A stretch of DNA of 64,000 nucleotides from Oceanobacillus profundus (GTDB lineage: Bacteria > Bacillota > Bacilli > Bacillales > Amphibacillaceae), in NCBI RefSeq assembly GCF_003515705.1, contig NZ_QWEH01000009.1, forward strand, positions 103,442-167,441. Direction: 5' to 3'. The notes under the pieces were generated by a model. That model worked only from the letters and a program-made list of their open reading frames with translations. It made no database searches and was not told the origin of the DNA. Below are positions 39,377 through 49,852 of this stretch, piece after piece. The position numbers were made by a program, and so were the translations under genes. How positions within the stretch are numbered: position 1 is the first letter of the stretch; each line of letters begins with the position of its first letter.

Positions 39377-40327
39377 ATGGGACATGGACATGACCATACA
39401 CATGGTGCAAATAAAAAGATTTTATTGATATCACTTTTCATCATTACAACTTATATGATAGTAGAAGTGATAGGGGGATACTTAACAAATAGTCTTGCTC
39501 TTCTAGCAGATGCTGGCCATATGCTGAGCGACGCTATTTCATTAGCGATTGCATTAATTGCATTTAAATTAGGAGAAAAGGTAGCGAGTAAAAGTAAGAC
39601 ATTTGGCTACAAACGATTTGAGATCCTAGCTGCTGTATTAAATGGTGTGACGTTAATTATAATTGCTTTGTTTATTTTCTATGAAGCAATAGAACGTTTT
39701 GCGAACCCACCAGAAGTCGCAACAACAGGGATGTTGATTATCAGCATCATTGGCTTAGCTATTAATATTCTTGTTGCTTGGATTATGATGCGTGGTGCGG
39801 ATGTAGAGGGAAATTTAAATATGCGTGGAGCTTATTTACATGTACTAAGCGATATGCTTGGTTCTGTAGGTGCGATTGTTGCTGCACTGCTTATCATGTT
39901 CTTTGGCTGGGGCTGGGCAGATCCACTTGCGAGTGTTATTGTCGCGTTTCTTGTATTAAGAAGTGGCTACTATGTAACGAAAGCAGCTATTCATGTTCTA
40001 ATGGAAGGAACGCCACAAAATGTTAATGTTAATGATGTTATACAAACAATCGAAAAAGTAAAAGGCATTCAAAGCATTCATGATCTACACATCTGGACAA
40101 TTACGAGTGGGCTAAATGCACTTTCTTGCCATGTTGTTGTCGATGCTGAGCTAACGATTGCAGAAAGTGAGCGTATGTTACGCAAAATTGAACACGATTT
40201 AGAACATAAAGGGATTATGCATATAACAATACAACTGGAAACAGCGGCACATAAACATGACAATTCAATTCTTTGTAAAATAAAAAACGAACCGACACAT
40301 CTTCACCATCATGGGCATAGTCATTAA
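39377..40327 (+). CDS. czcD: Cation diffusion facilitator, zinc/cobalt exporter CzcD
   Basis: 316 residues, six transmembrane helices, with His-rich ends (GHGHDHTHG at the start, HLHHHGHSH at the end). LLADAGHMLSDAISL in TM2 and GAYLHVLSDMLGSVGAI in TM5 hold the HxxxD sites that bind Zn. CDF proteins export Zn(II), Co(II) or Cd(II) against protons. RBS AGGAGGTTTTAAC. Paired with czrA. Confidence 0.95.
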   Translation: MGHGHDHTHGANKKILLISLFIITTYMIVEVIGGYLTNSLALLADAGHMLSDAISLAIALIAFKLGEKVASKSKTFGYKRFEILAAVLNGVTLIIIALFIFYEAIERFANPPEVATTGMLIISIIGLAINILVAWIMMRGADVEGNLNMRGAYLHVLSDMLGSVGAIVAALLIMFFGWGWADPLASVIVAFLVLRSGYYVTKAAIHVLMEGTPQNVNVNDVIQTIEKVKGIQSIHDLHIWTITSGLNALSCHVVVDAELTIAESERMLRKIEHDLEHKGIMHITIQLETAAHKHDNSILCKIKNEPTHLHHHGHSH

Positions 40328-40337
40328 TAAATCCGTT

Positions 40338-40366
40338 AAAAACCATGTTATTATGACATGGTTTTT
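40338..40366 (+). terminator. Terminator after czcD
   Basis: AAAAACCATG/CATGGTTTTT stem (40338-40347, 40357-40366). Confidence 0.9.
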
Positions 40367-40424
40367 ATTCATATAAAATATCATATTACACGTACCTAAT
40401 GAACTTTAATTTTTGAAACTTTAT

Positions 40425-40443
40425 CATACCCAACAAGGGTATG
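40425..40443 (+). promoter_or_regulatory. CsoR/CstR-type operator before the dead copZ copy
   Basis: CATACCC-AACAA-GGGTATG, a 7-base perfect inverted repeat. Confidence 0.6.
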
Positions 40444-40479
40444 GAGTGTAAGAGAATTAAAAATTAGGTGGTAATTGAA

Positions 40480-40645
40480 ATGACAAATAAAACACATACT
40501 TAACGTACAGGGCATGTCTTGCGGACATTGTGTGAAAAACTCTATAGAGGATAGCGTCGGAAAACTGAACGGTGTGGAAAAGTTGATGTGAATTTAATGA
40601 AGAAAAGGTAGATTTGGCAATTGAAGAACAGGGATACAATATCCA
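40480..40645 (+). pseudogene. Degenerate copZ copper-chaperone gene
   Basis: After ATG 40480 the frame hits TAA within eight codons, yet shifted frames still spell VQGMSCGHCVKNSIEDSVGKLNGVEK, then VDVNL and AIEEQGYNIQ, the start, CXXC loop, middle and end of a CopZ-like heavy-metal-associated protein. At least two frameshifts and a short deletion have destroyed it. An intact copZ lies 3 kb downstream, after copA. Confidence 0.85.
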
Positions 40646-40740
40646 ATATAAAAGAAGCTTGTACAACATTAGCAAGAAAGGTTTTATTTTCATTATCGCA
40701 AACAAAAATATCCATGATATCATACATATTATATTTTTTA

Positions 40741-40771
40741 TTGACAATAATACTATGAGGGGGTATAGTAT
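40741..40771 (+). promoter_or_regulatory. csoR-copA-copZ promoter with CsoR operator
   Basis: TTGACA (40741-40746), 17-base spacer, TATAGT (40764-40769). ATACTAT (40750-40756) and ATAGTAT (40765-40771) form a 7-base inverted repeat around a G-rich centre, covering the spacer and -10. Confidence 0.75.
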
Positions 40772-40799
40772 AATTATAAAAGGAAAGGAAGTGATTTAT

Positions 40800-41102
40800 T
40801 TGGATAAATTCTTACATGATCACCCAAGTAAACCAAGAACACAAGCTGAAATTCAAAAAGTCATTAATCGTTTAAAACGTATAGAAGGTCAAGTGCGAGG
40901 AATACAGAAAATGGTGGAAGAGGATCGATATTGTGTCGATATTCTAGTACAAATCAGTGCCATTCAATCGGCACTAAAGCAAGTAGGTTTCTCTGTCACA
41001 GAACGCCATATCAATCATTGTGTCAGTGATGCGATTAAACAAGGCGAAGGGAAAGAATCCATCGAGGAATTAATGAGTGTATTGAAGCAGTTCTCGAAAT
41101 AG
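40800..41102 (+). CDS. csoR: CsoR, Cu(I)-sensing repressor
   Basis: 100 residues. Cys45, His70 and Cys74 (YCVDI, ERHINHC) are the three copper ligands, at the same numbers as in B. subtilis CsoR, and set it apart from CstR in this window. Start TTG 40800 follows AAAGGAAG; the long open frame upstream is the tail of the dead copZ plus promoter and is not coding. Cu(I) binding should release the promoter of csoR-copA-copZ. Confidence 0.95.
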   Translation: MDKFLHDHPSKPRTQAEIQKVINRLKRIEGQVRGIQKMVEEDRYCVDILVQISAIQSALKQVGFSVTERHINHCVSDAIKQGEGKESIEELMSVLKQFSK

Positions 41103-41113
41103 GAGGGACTAAG

Positions 41114-43498
41114 ATGAGTGAAACAAATCATGCAACGCTTGGAATAACTGGAATGACTTGTGCTGCATGTTCTACTCGAGTTGAAAAAGTATTAAATAAG
41201 ATGGACGGTGTCGAAGCCCAAGTCAATTTAACAACGGAAAAGGCAACCGTAGACTACGATTCAGAAAAAACAAGTTTGGAAGATATTACGAAGAAAATTG
41301 AGAATGTCGGCTACGGTGTTTTAATGGAAAAAACAGAACTAGATGTTTTTGGAATGACCTGTGCTGCGTGTTCTACTCGGATTGAAAAGGTATTGAATAA
41401 ACAAGAGGGTGTAAAGCAGGCAACTGTAAACTTAACAACCGAAACGGCATCGATAGAATTTAACCCTGGATTAGTTGATACGAAGGCGTTAATTGAAAAA
41501 ATCAAAAATGTAGGTTATGATGCAAAACCGAAAGCTGAATCAGCAGATAAGCAAACACATAAAGAAAAAGAAATTAAAATGATGAAGACAAAATTAATTA
41601 TTTCGGCCGTATTATCTGCACCGCTATTAGTAACCATGCTGGTTCATTTATTTAATATGACAATACCACATATATTCATGAATCCGTGGTTCCAATTTGT
41701 TTTAGCAACACCTGTTCAATTTATTATTGGTTGGCAATTTTATGTTGGTGCCTATAAGAACTTGAAAAATGGCGGAGCCAATATGGATGTGCTTGTAGCA
41801 TTGGGTACAAGTGCTGCTTATTTCTATAGTTTATACGAAGCATTGAAGACGATTGGCAATCCAGCATATATGCCACATCTATACTTTGAAACAAGTGCTG
41901 TATTAATCACATTGATTTTATTTGGTAAGTATTTGGAAGTACGAGCGAAAAGTCAGACAACGAATGCATTATCCTCATTGCTCAATTTACAGGCAAAAGA
42001 AGCTCGTGTTATGAGAGATAATGAGGAAATGATGATCCCAGTGGAGGAAGTTATTGTTGGAGATCGTTTGGTTGTGAAACCAGGAGAGAAAATACCTGTA
42101 GACGGTATCGTTGTAAAAGGAAGAACCTCTGTCGATGAATCAATGATTACTGGTGAATCCATACCAATTGAAAAAGACGTGGACGCAACTGTCATTGGCT
42201 CGACAATCAACAAAAATGGCTCGATTGAAATGGAAGCGACAAAAGTAGGGAAAGATACTGCCCTTGCATCGATTGTAAAAATAGTGGAAGATGCACAAGG
42301 TTCCAAAGCACCAATCCAACGATTAGCCGATGTCATTTCAGGTTATTTTGTACCAATCGTTGTCGTAATTGCCATTTTAACATTTACCGCTTGGATTGTA
42401 CTTGTTGAACCTGGCCAGTTTGAACCTGCTTTAGTCGCAGCAATTGCTGTACTAGTTATTGCGTGTCCATGTGCGTTAGGGCTTGCAACTCCAACTTCTA
42501 TTATGGTTGGTACAGGGAAGGCTGCAGAGAGTGGGATTCTTTTTAAAGGTGGAGAACACCTAGAAAGAACGCATCAGTTAGAAGCAATTGTTCTTGATAA
42601 AACAGGTACCATTACGAAAGGAAAACCAGAAGTAACAAACTTTACAGGTGACGAGGAAACATTACAATTACTCGCAAGTGCGGAAAAAGGTTCAGAGCAT
42701 CCACTTGCAGAAGCGATTGTCGCATATGCAACAGAAAAAGAAATTGATTTAGTAGAAGTAGATAATTTCAGTGCTATACCTGGACATGGTATCGAAGCTG
42801 CTCTATTAGGCAATAACATTCTTGTTGGAAATCGAAAATTAATGCAAGACCACCAAATCGAAGTTGGTGGTGCGGAACAAGAATTGGTAAATTACGAAGT
42901 AGAAGGTAAAACCGCTATGCTGATTGCTATTAATGGTGAGTATCGTGGAATTGTTGCTGTTGCAGATACAATTAAAGAAACAGCACCTCAAGCTATTCAG
43001 GAATTAAAAGCGCAAGGCTTAGAAGTTATCATGCTAACTGGGGATAACGAACGAACTGCACAAGCCATTGCAAAACAGGTTGGTATTGACCAAGTAATCG
43101 CTCAAGTTTTGCCTGAGGAAAAAGCTGATAAGGTGAAAGAAATTCAGTTGCAGGGTAAGAAGGTCGCAATGGTTGGTGACGGGGTAAATGATGCTCCAGC
43201 ACTCGCAATTGCCGATATCGGAATTGCGATTGGTACAGGAACAGAAGTAGCAATTGAAGCTGCTGACGTAACAATTCTCGGTGGTGAATTACTGCTTATT
43301 CCAAAAGCGATCAAAATCAGCCATGCGACGATTAAAAATATCCGTCAAAACCTTTTCTGGGCTTTCGGCTATAATACAGCAGGAATCCCAGTTGCAGCAG
43401 TTGGATTACTTGCACCATGGGTTGCTGGTGCGGCAATGGCATTAAGTTCAGTGAGTGTTGTTTCAAATGCACTTCGCTTAAAACGAGTGAAATTATAA
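41114..43498 (+). CDS. copA: Copper-exporting P1B-type ATPase CopA
   Basis: 794 residues. Two N-terminal metal-binding domains, each MTCAACS (Cys16/19 and Cys83/86), eight transmembrane helices, TGES actuator, CPC (ACPCALG, about 451-453), DKTGT (Asp about 494), SEHPLA and [10 protein letters not shown]. It pumps Cu(I) out of the cytosol. It follows csoR by 11 bases and precedes copZ; RBS AGGAGGG. Confidence 0.97.
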   Translation: MSETNHATLGITGMTCAACSTRVEKVLNKMDGVEAQVNLTTEKATVDYDSEKTSLEDITKKIENVGYGVLMEKTELDVFGMTCAACSTRIEKVLNKQEGVKQATVNLTTETASIEFNPGLVDTKALIEKIKNVGYDAKPKAESADKQTHKEKEIKMMKTKLIISAVLSAPLLVTMLVHLFNMTIPHIFMNPWFQFVLATPVQFIIGWQFYVGAYKNLKNGGANMDVLVALGTSAAYFYSLYEALKTIGNPAYMPHLYFETSAVLITLILFGKYLEVRAKSQTTNALSSLLNLQAKEARVMRDNEEMMIPVEEVIVGDRLVVKPGEKIPVDGIVVKGRTSVDESMITGESIPIEKDVDATVIGSTINKNGSIEMEATKVGKDTALASIVKIVEDAQGSKAPIQRLADVISGYFVPIVVVIAILTFTAWIVLVEPGQFEPALVAAIAVLVIACPCALGLATPTSIMVGTGKAAESGILFKGGEHLERTHQLEAIVLDKTGTITKGKPEVTNFTGDEETLQLLASAEKGSEHPLAEAIVAYATEKEIDLVEVDNFSAIPGHGIEAALLGNNILVGNRKLMQDHQIEVGGAEQELVNYEVEGKTAMLIAINGEYRGIVAVADTIKETAPQAIQELKAQGLEVIMLTGDNERTAQAIAKQVGIDQVIAQVLPEEKADKVKEIQLQGKKVAMVGDGVNDAPALAIADIGIAIGTGTEVAIEAADVTILGGELLLIPKAIKISHATIKNIRQNLFWAFGYNTAGIPVAAVGLLAPWVAGAAMALSSVSVVSNALRLKRVKL

Positions 43499-43527
43499 AA
43501 GGAATCCTTTAAAGGAGGTGAAATTAG

Positions 43528-43734
43528 ATGCAAACAAAATCATTAGATGTTAAAGGAATGACTTGTGGTCATTGCAAAATGTCAGTGGAAGGAGCACTAA
43601 ATAAATTAGACGGCGTAACTGCCGCAGAAGTTGATTTGGGCTCTGGTAAAGTTGAGGTTACGTATGATGAAACTAAAATTTCATTGGATAATATGAAAGA
43701 AGCTGTTGAGGATCAAGGTTATGATGTAGCATAA
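43528..43734 (+). CDS. copZ: Copper chaperone CopZ
   Basis: 68 residues, one heavy-metal-associated domain with GMTCGHCKMSVE (MTCGHC copper loop). It binds Cu(I) and hands it to CopA. RBS AAAGGAGGTGA. Last gene of csoR-copA-copZ. Confidence 0.97.
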   Translation: MQTKSLDVKGMTCGHCKMSVEGALNKLDGVTAAEVDLGSGKVEVTYDETKISLDNMKEAVEDQGYDVA

Positions 43735-43743
43735 AAATACACA

Positions 43744-43785
43744 AAAAAAAGCTGGTTTCCTGAAAAATTAGGGACCAGCTTTTTT
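43744..43785. terminator. Bidirectional terminator between copZ and the LysR gene
   Basis: AAAAAGCTGG (43746-43755) pairs with CCAGCTTTTT (43775-43784), with flanking A and T runs on both sides. Confidence 0.9.
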
Positions 43786-43816
43786 AATTGGACTAAGGAT
43801 AGTGTGACTAAACCCA

Positions 43817-44671
43817 TCAAATCCAATTCTCAGCATGATTTCGTATTATAGAAATCATACTATTCATAGACGGTGAAAGCCATTTATCTTTATGATAAGC
43901 AAGAAATGTAGCGATCGCTGGATGTTCGGGTGCTACTATTTCTCCTCTTAGTTTATTACTTTCTATTTCTTCTTTCACGGAAAAGTATGGCACCATAGAA
44001 ATTCCTAATCCACTTCGAACACATTGTTTAATCGCCTCAATACTTTGAAAATCTAAACTTTCCTTAACATCCATCTTTTTATACCTTAAATAAGCATCAA
44101 ACACAGACTTGTAACTGCATGATCGCTCCGTATAAAGAACTGTCCTATTGTCTTCTTCTATCACTGGGGGACTAATCAAAACCATTTTTTCTCTTATTAG
44201 TTTTTCATAATGAATCTCAGAAAGAGACCAATCTTCCTCTTCTAATACCAATACTAAATCGATATCTCCATTTTGAAGTTGTGAGGAAACAATATTATTC
44301 TCGACCGATTTTAGTGTAAGGTTTACTTTCGGGTAAGTCTTTTTATATTCTAAAAGAATGGGTGGAACACGATCAATTGTCAGTGACTCCGATATACCAA
44401 TTATAAGGTCACCAGTTGGTTCCTCGTCCGTACTTAAAGCTTGAGCGTGTAAGTCAATGATTTTAATTGCATAAGAAAGAAGTCGTTCACCATAATGAGT
44501 CATAATAACTTTCTTGCCTAACCGATCAAATAAAGGCTTGCCTACCTCCTCTTCTAATTCCTGAATATGCGTTGTAACAGAAGATTGAGCATATCCAAGG
44601 TGTTCAGCAGCCTTTTTGAACCCCCCTCTTTCAACAATTGTTTTAAATGTAATAAGGTGACGAAGCTCCAT
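43817..44671 (-). CDS. LysR-family transcriptional regulator
   Basis: 284 residues: N-terminal winged helix (MELRHLITFKTIVERGGFKKAAEHLGYAQSSVT) and an effector-binding domain. ATG 44671 is chosen, eight bases after AAGGAGAG; a TTG two codons earlier is less well placed. It is transcribed away from an Old Yellow Enzyme gene, the usual arrangement for a LysR activator and its target, so an electrophile-stress or related role is likely. Ligand unknown. Confidence 0.9.
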   Translation of the reverse strand: MELRHLITFKTIVERGGFKKAAEHLGYAQSSVTTHIQELEEEVGKPLFDRLGKKVIMTHYGERLLSYAIKIIDLHAQALSTDEEPTGDLIIGISESLTIDRVPPILLEYKKTYPKVNLTLKSVENNIVSSQLQNGDIDLVLVLEEEDWSLSEIHYEKLIREKMVLISPPVIEEDNRTVLYTERSCSYKSVFDAYLRYKKMDVKESLDFQSIEAIKQCVRSGLGISMVPYFSVKEEIESNKLRGEIVAPEHPAIATFLAYHKDKWLSPSMNSMISIIRNHAENWI

Positions 44672-44871
44672 ATACAACTCTCTCCTTTATAGTTCGGTTT
44701 TAGTGAACTAATCGTTCGATAATATTTATTTTACTAAACTCAGATGGTGAATTACAATAAAATAGTACCCACAATATGTGATAATGGTTTCGATCTTAAA
44801 GAAGACGACCTTAAATAAACATATTGCTTTTGTTAAAAATATATCTTGAAGTCAAAAAAGGAGTGTTCATA

Positions 44872-45966
44872 ATGCAAGATACAGAATCGTTATTTGACAT
44901 CGTTACATTAGGTAATACAACATTATATAATCGGGTAGGTGTTGCACCAATGACGCGCATTAGTGCAACACCTAATGGTTTGGCTACAGATCAGATGGCA
45001 TCTTATTATACATCATTTGCTATGGGAGGATTTGGGCTAATCATCACCGAAGGCATTTATACCGATGATAAGCATAGTCCAGGTTATATGGATCAGCCAG
45101 GTATGGTGAATAATGAACAAGAACAAGCATGGAGGCAAGTCGTTGATGCAGTTCACCAAGCAGGTTCGAAAATTATTGCACAGCTTATGCATTCAGGTGC
45201 TCTCGTTCATGGAAATCCTTTTGGTCAAGATTCAATTGCTCCTTCTGCCGTTCAGCCCAAAGGAGAAAAAAGTGAAATATATGAAGGAATTGGAAAATAC
45301 GCAATGCCAAGAGAAGCAACAAAGGAAGAGATTGAAGAAGTGATATGCGGGTTTGTTGAAACTGCTAAGCGTGCGAAATCAGTTGGATTTGATGGGATTG
45401 AAATTCATGGAGCCAATGGCTACTTGCTTGATGAATTTCTGACTGATTATACAAATCAGCGCACAGATGAATACGGAGGCTCGACGGAAAATCGGGTACG
45501 TTTATTGGTAGAAGTATCTAAGGCGATTCGGAAAGCGGTTGGAGAGGAGTTCACTGTTGGCATTCGGATTTCTCAAGCGAAAGTTAATGATTATGCACAT
45601 AAGTGGTCCGGGAAAGAGCGAGATGCTGAAATCATATTTGGAAGCTTGGGAGAAGCAGGACTTGATTTTATCCATGTTACCGAATACGAAGCATGGAAGC
45701 CTGCGTTCGATACAAACGGACCATCGCTTGTTTCTCTTGCCGAAAAATACGGGAAAATTCCTGTAATCGCCAACGGTCATTTAGAGGATCCAAAAAAAGC
45801 TAGCGAAATCATCGAGAATGGAGAAGCTGGTTTAGTCACTTTAGGTAAAGGTGCCTTGGCTAATCATGATTGGGTTAACAAGGTCAAAAACGGAAAAGCC
45901 TTAGCAACGTTTAAACCTGAAGAAGTGTTAATGCCCAACGCAAAAATTAAGGTGTTTGAAGTTTAA
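44872..45966 (+). CDS. Old Yellow Enzyme-family NADH:flavin oxidoreductase
   Basis: 364 residues, FMN-binding TIM barrel. IHGANGYLLDEFLTDYTNQRTDEYGGSTENRVR is the family signature and APMTR the FMN-binding start. Such enzymes reduce activated C=C bonds of enals, enones and nitro compounds. ATG 44872 follows AAGGAGTG; upstream codons are not supported. It is divergent from the LysR gene and 106 bases before a second Old Yellow Enzyme gene. Confidence 0.92.
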   Translation: MQDTESLFDIVTLGNTTLYNRVGVAPMTRISATPNGLATDQMASYYTSFAMGGFGLIITEGIYTDDKHSPGYMDQPGMVNNEQEQAWRQVVDAVHQAGSKIIAQLMHSGALVHGNPFGQDSIAPSAVQPKGEKSEIYEGIGKYAMPREATKEEIEEVICGFVETAKRAKSVGFDGIEIHGANGYLLDEFLTDYTNQRTDEYGGSTENRVRLLVEVSKAIRKAVGEEFTVGIRISQAKVNDYAHKWSGKERDAEIIFGSLGEAGLDFIHVTEYEAWKPAFDTNGPSLVSLAEKYGKIPVIANGHLEDPKKASEIIENGEAGLVTLGKGALANHDWVNKVKNGKALATFKPEEVLMPNAKIKVFEV

Positions 45967-46072
45967 ATTTCCTTTTATGGTGTATATGCCAAAATGCACA
46001 TGTTTAGATTAAATGTTGTCTTTTTATATAATAAAGATATAGAAGTATATTGGAACAGGGAGGAAGAATAGA

Positions 46073-47089
46073 ATGGCAAAACTTTTTTCACCAATTGATA
46101 TTAAGGGAATTACATTGAAAAATCGTATCGTTATGTCTCCAATGTGTATGTATTCTTCAGTGGATAAGGACGGACTAGTTACTCCTTTTCATTTATCACA
46201 CTATATTTCTCGTGCTGTTGGCCAAGTTGGATTAATTATGGTGGAAGCAACAGCTGTTCAACCTGAAGGGCGAATTTCAGATCAGGATTTAGGAATATGG
46301 AATGACAAGCATATTCTGGGATTGAAAAATTTAAACAAAGAAATTCATAGCTATGGTGCGAAATCAGCGATTCAATTGGCACATGCCGGAAGAAAAGCTG
46401 AATTGAAGCACCCTATATATGCACCTACTGCCTTGCCATTTGATGAGAAGTCAATAAAACCTGTTGAAATGACAGTGGAAGTTATCAAAGCGACAATTGA
46501 AGCTTTTAAACATGGAGCTAGACGTGCAAAAGAAGCAGGCTTTGATATGATCGAAATTCACGCGGCACATGGTTATCTAATCAATCAATTTTTATCACCA
46601 CTTACAAATAAGCGTAAGGATGACTATGGTGGAAGCAGGGAAAATCGCTATCGTTTTCTAGGTGAGGTTATCGAGGCAGTGAAAAAAGAATGGGATGGTC
46701 CGCTTTTCGTACGTATTTCTGCTGATGAATACAACGAACAAGGAAATGCGGAGAGAGATTTCATCTATTTTACAACAGAGATGAAAGCACAGGGTGTTGA
46801 CTTAATTGATTGCAGTACTGGCGGAGTGGTGCCAGCACGTATCAAACCATACCCTGGATACCAAGTGAAGCATAGTGAAGTAATTCGACGTAATTCAGAA
46901 ATAGCTACTGGGGCAGTTGGTTTAATTACTAATGGCATTCAGGCTGAAGAGATTGTACAAAATGAGCGTGCAGATCTTGTGTTCATTGGCAGGGCCTTAC
47001 TCAGAAATCCATATTGGGCCAGAGAAGCAGCCAATGAACTTGGATATGATTTGGAAGCTCCAAAGCAATATGAACGAGGCTGGAAGTAA
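46073..47089 (+). CDS. namA: NADPH dehydrogenase NamA (YqjM-type Old Yellow Enzyme)
   Basis: 338 residues, the length of B. subtilis YqjM. It has the class-specific Cys in SPMCMYS (about 26), FHLSHY, the His pair [11 protein letters not shown] and [27 protein letters not shown]. It reduces alpha,beta-unsaturated carbonyls and nitroesters with NADPH and is linked to xenobiotic and oxidative stress. RBS GGGAGGAAG. Its own promoter probably lies in the preceding gap. Confidence 0.96.
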   Translation: MAKLFSPIDIKGITLKNRIVMSPMCMYSSVDKDGLVTPFHLSHYISRAVGQVGLIMVEATAVQPEGRISDQDLGIWNDKHILGLKNLNKEIHSYGAKSAIQLAHAGRKAELKHPIYAPTALPFDEKSIKPVEMTVEVIKATIEAFKHGARRAKEAGFDMIEIHAAHGYLINQFLSPLTNKRKDDYGGSRENRYRFLGEVIEAVKKEWDGPLFVRISADEYNEQGNAERDFIYFTTEMKAQGVDLIDCSTGGVVPARIKPYPGYQVKHSEVIRRNSEIATGAVGLITNGIQAEEIVQNERADLVFIGRALLRNPYWAREAANELGYDLEAPKQYERGWK

Positions 47090-47182
47090 ATTGGTGATTG
47101 GCAGCCAATGAATGATAAAACGTTCAATAGATTGAGAGAATTAAGGAAGAATACTGCATCGTGTAAAATATGAAAGAATTAA

Positions 47183-47214
47183 AAAATCCCTTGTATTATA
47201 AGCAAGGGATTTTT
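47183..47214 (+). terminator. Terminator after namA
   Basis: AAAATCCCTTG / CAAGGGATTTT stem (47183-47193, 47203-47213) with T tail. Confidence 0.9.
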
Positions 47215-47391
47215 AATCTTATTGTGGCAGACCTGAATTTTTTAAGAAATGTAATTGAACTTTGAGATACGGGTAAGTATTATCATAAATAAAGTATACA
47301 TAAATATAGTATATAACGTTCTTGTGTGATCTATTAATTAGGAACTAAGATATCTATTACCATGGAAAGATAAGAAAAAGGGGGAATTCTA

Positions 47392-48021
47392 TTGTTAACG
47401 ATACCTAGAAAAGTCGGAATAATCAGCTGGTTAGCTACTTGCTTTTATTTTGTTATAGAGCCATTTTTTATGATGACATCAACAGCTCCATATAGTCTAA
47501 TGCAGCACGCAATGAGTGATCTTGGCGTTACATCTTGTGGACATTTTACGTACGCGATTGCACCACATGAAATTTGTTCACCATATCATTTATGGATGAA
47601 TGTGTTATTTATCATAAATGGAATCACAATGACGGTTGGTGTTTTGTACTTGGCGCAATACTTAGAGAAAAAAGTAAGAACCAAATTGGCAACCATTTTC
47701 ATGATTATCCTAGCTTTGGGGAATATTGTGTCTGGATTTATACCTGCTGATGTCGATTTTTTCTGGCATTCAATCGCAGCGCAAATTGGTATGATTACTG
47801 TTTTGCCTGGACTATGGATTTATGCGAATATGTTAAATAATGGTAAACGTTGGACTTATATTTGCTTATTTGCCCTCATTGTAATTTTTGTCCTAATTAT
47901 TCTTCTATTCTTTGTACCACTCCCAGCAGGATTACTGCAAAGACTATTTTACGGTATCGTTTTCGTATGGGGAACAGTGTTGACTTTTATTCTAACGGAT
48001 TCAAGCTTTGAATCAAGTTAA
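47392..48021 (+). CDS. DUF998-family membrane protein
   Basis: 209 residues with about six hydrophobic helices. HAMSDLG near residue 40 and the polar MNVLFIINGITM and DFFWHSIAAQIG segments match the DUF998 family, whose function is unknown. Start is TTG 47392, after AGGGGGAA. It stands alone between namA and the CYP152 gene. Confidence 0.75.
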   Translation: MLTIPRKVGIISWLATCFYFVIEPFFMMTSTAPYSLMQHAMSDLGVTSCGHFTYAIAPHEICSPYHLWMNVLFIINGITMTVGVLYLAQYLEKKVRTKLATIFMIILALGNIVSGFIPADVDFFWHSIAAQIGMITVLPGLWIYANMLNNGKRWTYICLFALIVIFVLIILLFFVPLPAGLLQRLFYGIVFVWGTVLTFILTDSSFESS

Positions 48022-48039
48022 CTTTTAACGAACAAAGGC

Positions 48040-48330
48040 TAGGACAAAAGTATTTTTAGGGAATAAAAACCGAGTATAATTGTTGCAAAATAATTCGCTA
48101 AGGAAATATACTCCGCGCATCCAATGGCAGCTGGTGAGCCCCCTTTTTGCTATCGCACTACGGTGTTTCACCTATGCCTTTCCTGCCGCAGGAGTCTACG
48201 TATTTTTCCTTCACTAAGTTTGAGCATCGTTCGTCTTTAACATGAAACACTGTCGTTATATCCCAACTCTTATTATTTCTCCCAAATTTCCATGTGAACC
48301 TTCCTGGCGATTCAAGTTTTTTAAAGCGTA
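48040..48330. repeat. Degenerate dispersed intergenic repeat
   Basis: AAGGAAATATACTCC (about 48100-48114) and GGAGTCTACGTATTTTTCCTT-like sequence (about 48189-48212) are inverted relatives, with GC-rich sequence between them. CGCAGGAGTCTACGTATTTT-type ends are common in repeated intergenic elements of Bacillaceae. This copy looks worn and lies just upstream of the P450 gene. Confidence 0.4.
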
Positions 48331-48380
48331 AATAGGGAAATGTTAAAAAAAGGAGAATATCACAGAATGGAGATGGCACT

Positions 48381-49649
48381 ATGTCTGATACAAATCAAAT
48401 GCCTCGTGAGGAAGGGATAGATCATAGCTTAAGCCTTATGAGAGAAGGATATATGTATATTTTGAACAGGCGACACAGTTTTAGTTCTGAAATTTTTGAA
48501 ACTCGATTGCTTGGAAAGAAAGCGATCTGCATGGGAGGAAGAGCCGCTGCGGAAGTCTTCTATGATACGGAGAAATTCAAAAGAGAAGATGCAGCACCAA
48601 ATCGTGTAGTTCAAACATTGTTTGGGAAGAATGGTGTTCAGGCTTTGGATGGTCGTGAACATAAACAACGGAAGGGAATGTTTATGTCCATTATGTCTCC
48701 TGAGGGGCTCCAAAGATTAAGAGAAATTGCGCAAAAACAATGGAATCAAGCGCTTGTTAAATGGGAACAGATGGATGAGCTTGTTCTTTATGAGGAAGTA
48801 AAAGAGATCCTTTGCAGTACAGCTTGCCATTGGGCAGGTGTTCCTTTGGAAGAAGAGGATGTGAAGGAAGTGACAAAAGACTTAGCAGCGATGTTTGAGT
48901 CACCAGCTGCTGTGGGTCCAAACCATTGGTCAGGAAGACATGCACGAAATAAAGTAGAAAAATGGTTGAGTGAATTGGTTGATAAGGTGCGCAGAGGGGA
49001 ATTAAATCCACAAGAGGATACCGCTTTATATATATTTAGCTGGCACCGGGACTTAAAAGGAAATCTTTTGAATACCGATACGGTTTCTGTGGAAGTCATT
49101 AATATCTTGAGACCAATTGTGGCAATTGCTATATTCATCAATTTCACTGTACTGGCATTGCACCATTATCCGAAAGAAAGGGAGAAGCTTAAAACGTCTG
49201 ATGAAAGATATGCTCAGATGTTCGTACAGGAAGTCCGTCGTTTTTATCCATTTTTTCCATTTGTAGCAGCGTTGGTAAAAAAAGATTTCACTTGGAACAA
49301 CTATAAATTTGAAGAAGGTACATTAACATTGCTTGATCTTTATGGTACAAATCATGATCCTGAAATTTGGGAGAATCCTGATATTTTCGATCCAAATCGG
49401 TTTGCTAAATGGGATGGAAGTCCTTTTAACTTTATTCCGCAAGGTGGCGGTGACCATTTTATGGGGCATCGCTGTGCTGGAGAGTGGGTCACCATTGAGG
49501 TAATGAAAGTAAGTCTTGATTATTTGGTTAATCAGATGAATTATGAAGTACCAAACCAGGATTTAAGTTACAGCATGGTGAGTATACCAAGTATTCCCCA
49601 TAGCAATATAATTTTAAAGCAGGTTAAACAAAACAGGGAGATTCCATAA
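48381..49649 (+). CDS. CYP152-family fatty acid peroxygenase (cytochrome P450)
   Basis: 422 residues, soluble. [15 protein letters not shown] holds the haem Cys (about 365), and the distal I-helix has RPIVAIAIF with Arg-Pro (about 244-245) in place of the usual acid-Thr pair; this Arg binds the fatty-acid carboxylate in CYP152. Such enzymes use hydrogen peroxide to hydroxylate fatty acids at the alpha or beta carbon (P450-BSbeta of B. subtilis, ybdT) or decarboxylate them to terminal alkenes. A Phe rather than His would favour hydroxylation. RBS GGAGATG. Confidence 0.95.
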   Translation: MSDTNQMPREEGIDHSLSLMREGYMYILNRRHSFSSEIFETRLLGKKAICMGGRAAAEVFYDTEKFKREDAAPNRVVQTLFGKNGVQALDGREHKQRKGMFMSIMSPEGLQRLREIAQKQWNQALVKWEQMDELVLYEEVKEILCSTACHWAGVPLEEEDVKEVTKDLAAMFESPAAVGPNHWSGRHARNKVEKWLSELVDKVRRGELNPQEDTALYIFSWHRDLKGNLLNTDTVSVEVINILRPIVAIAIFINFTVLALHHYPKEREKLKTSDERYAQMFVQEVRRFYPFFPFVAALVKKDFTWNNYKFEEGTLTLLDLYGTNHDPEIWENPDIFDPNRFAKWDGSPFNFIPQGGGDHFMGHRCAGEWVTIEVMKVSLDYLVNQMNYEVPNQDLSYSMVSIPSIPHSNIILKQVKQNREIP

Positions 49650-49652
49650 AAC

Positions 49653-49694
49653 AAAGCCCAGTTTTTCTCAAATCATGAGAGAGACGGGGCTTTT
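49653..49694 (+). terminator. Terminator after the P450 gene
   Basis: AAAGCCC/GGGCTTT outer stem (49653-49659, 49687-49693) with inner TCTC/GAGA and a T tail. Confidence 0.85.
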
Positions 49695-49852
49695 ATTGTA
49701 AATGTGCTTTATAGTACATATTAACTTCAATAATTCCAATTCCATCTATATGTTTGTTTTAGTACCTAAAAATCAATCTAATCGAAAAAGTCATTGTATA
49801 TATAAGCAAATAATTATATAATGATATGTGAAAATAGTAGGAGGGATAATCC

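Noticed and set aside
40614..40799. Open frame upstream of and in frame with csoR
   Set aside because: It consists of the tail of the dead copZ and the csoR promoter; csoR homologues start near TTG 40800.
48158..48379. 73-codon minus-strand frame before the P450 gene
   Set aside because: It reads through the dispersed repeat; similar chance proteins arise wherever such repeats occur.
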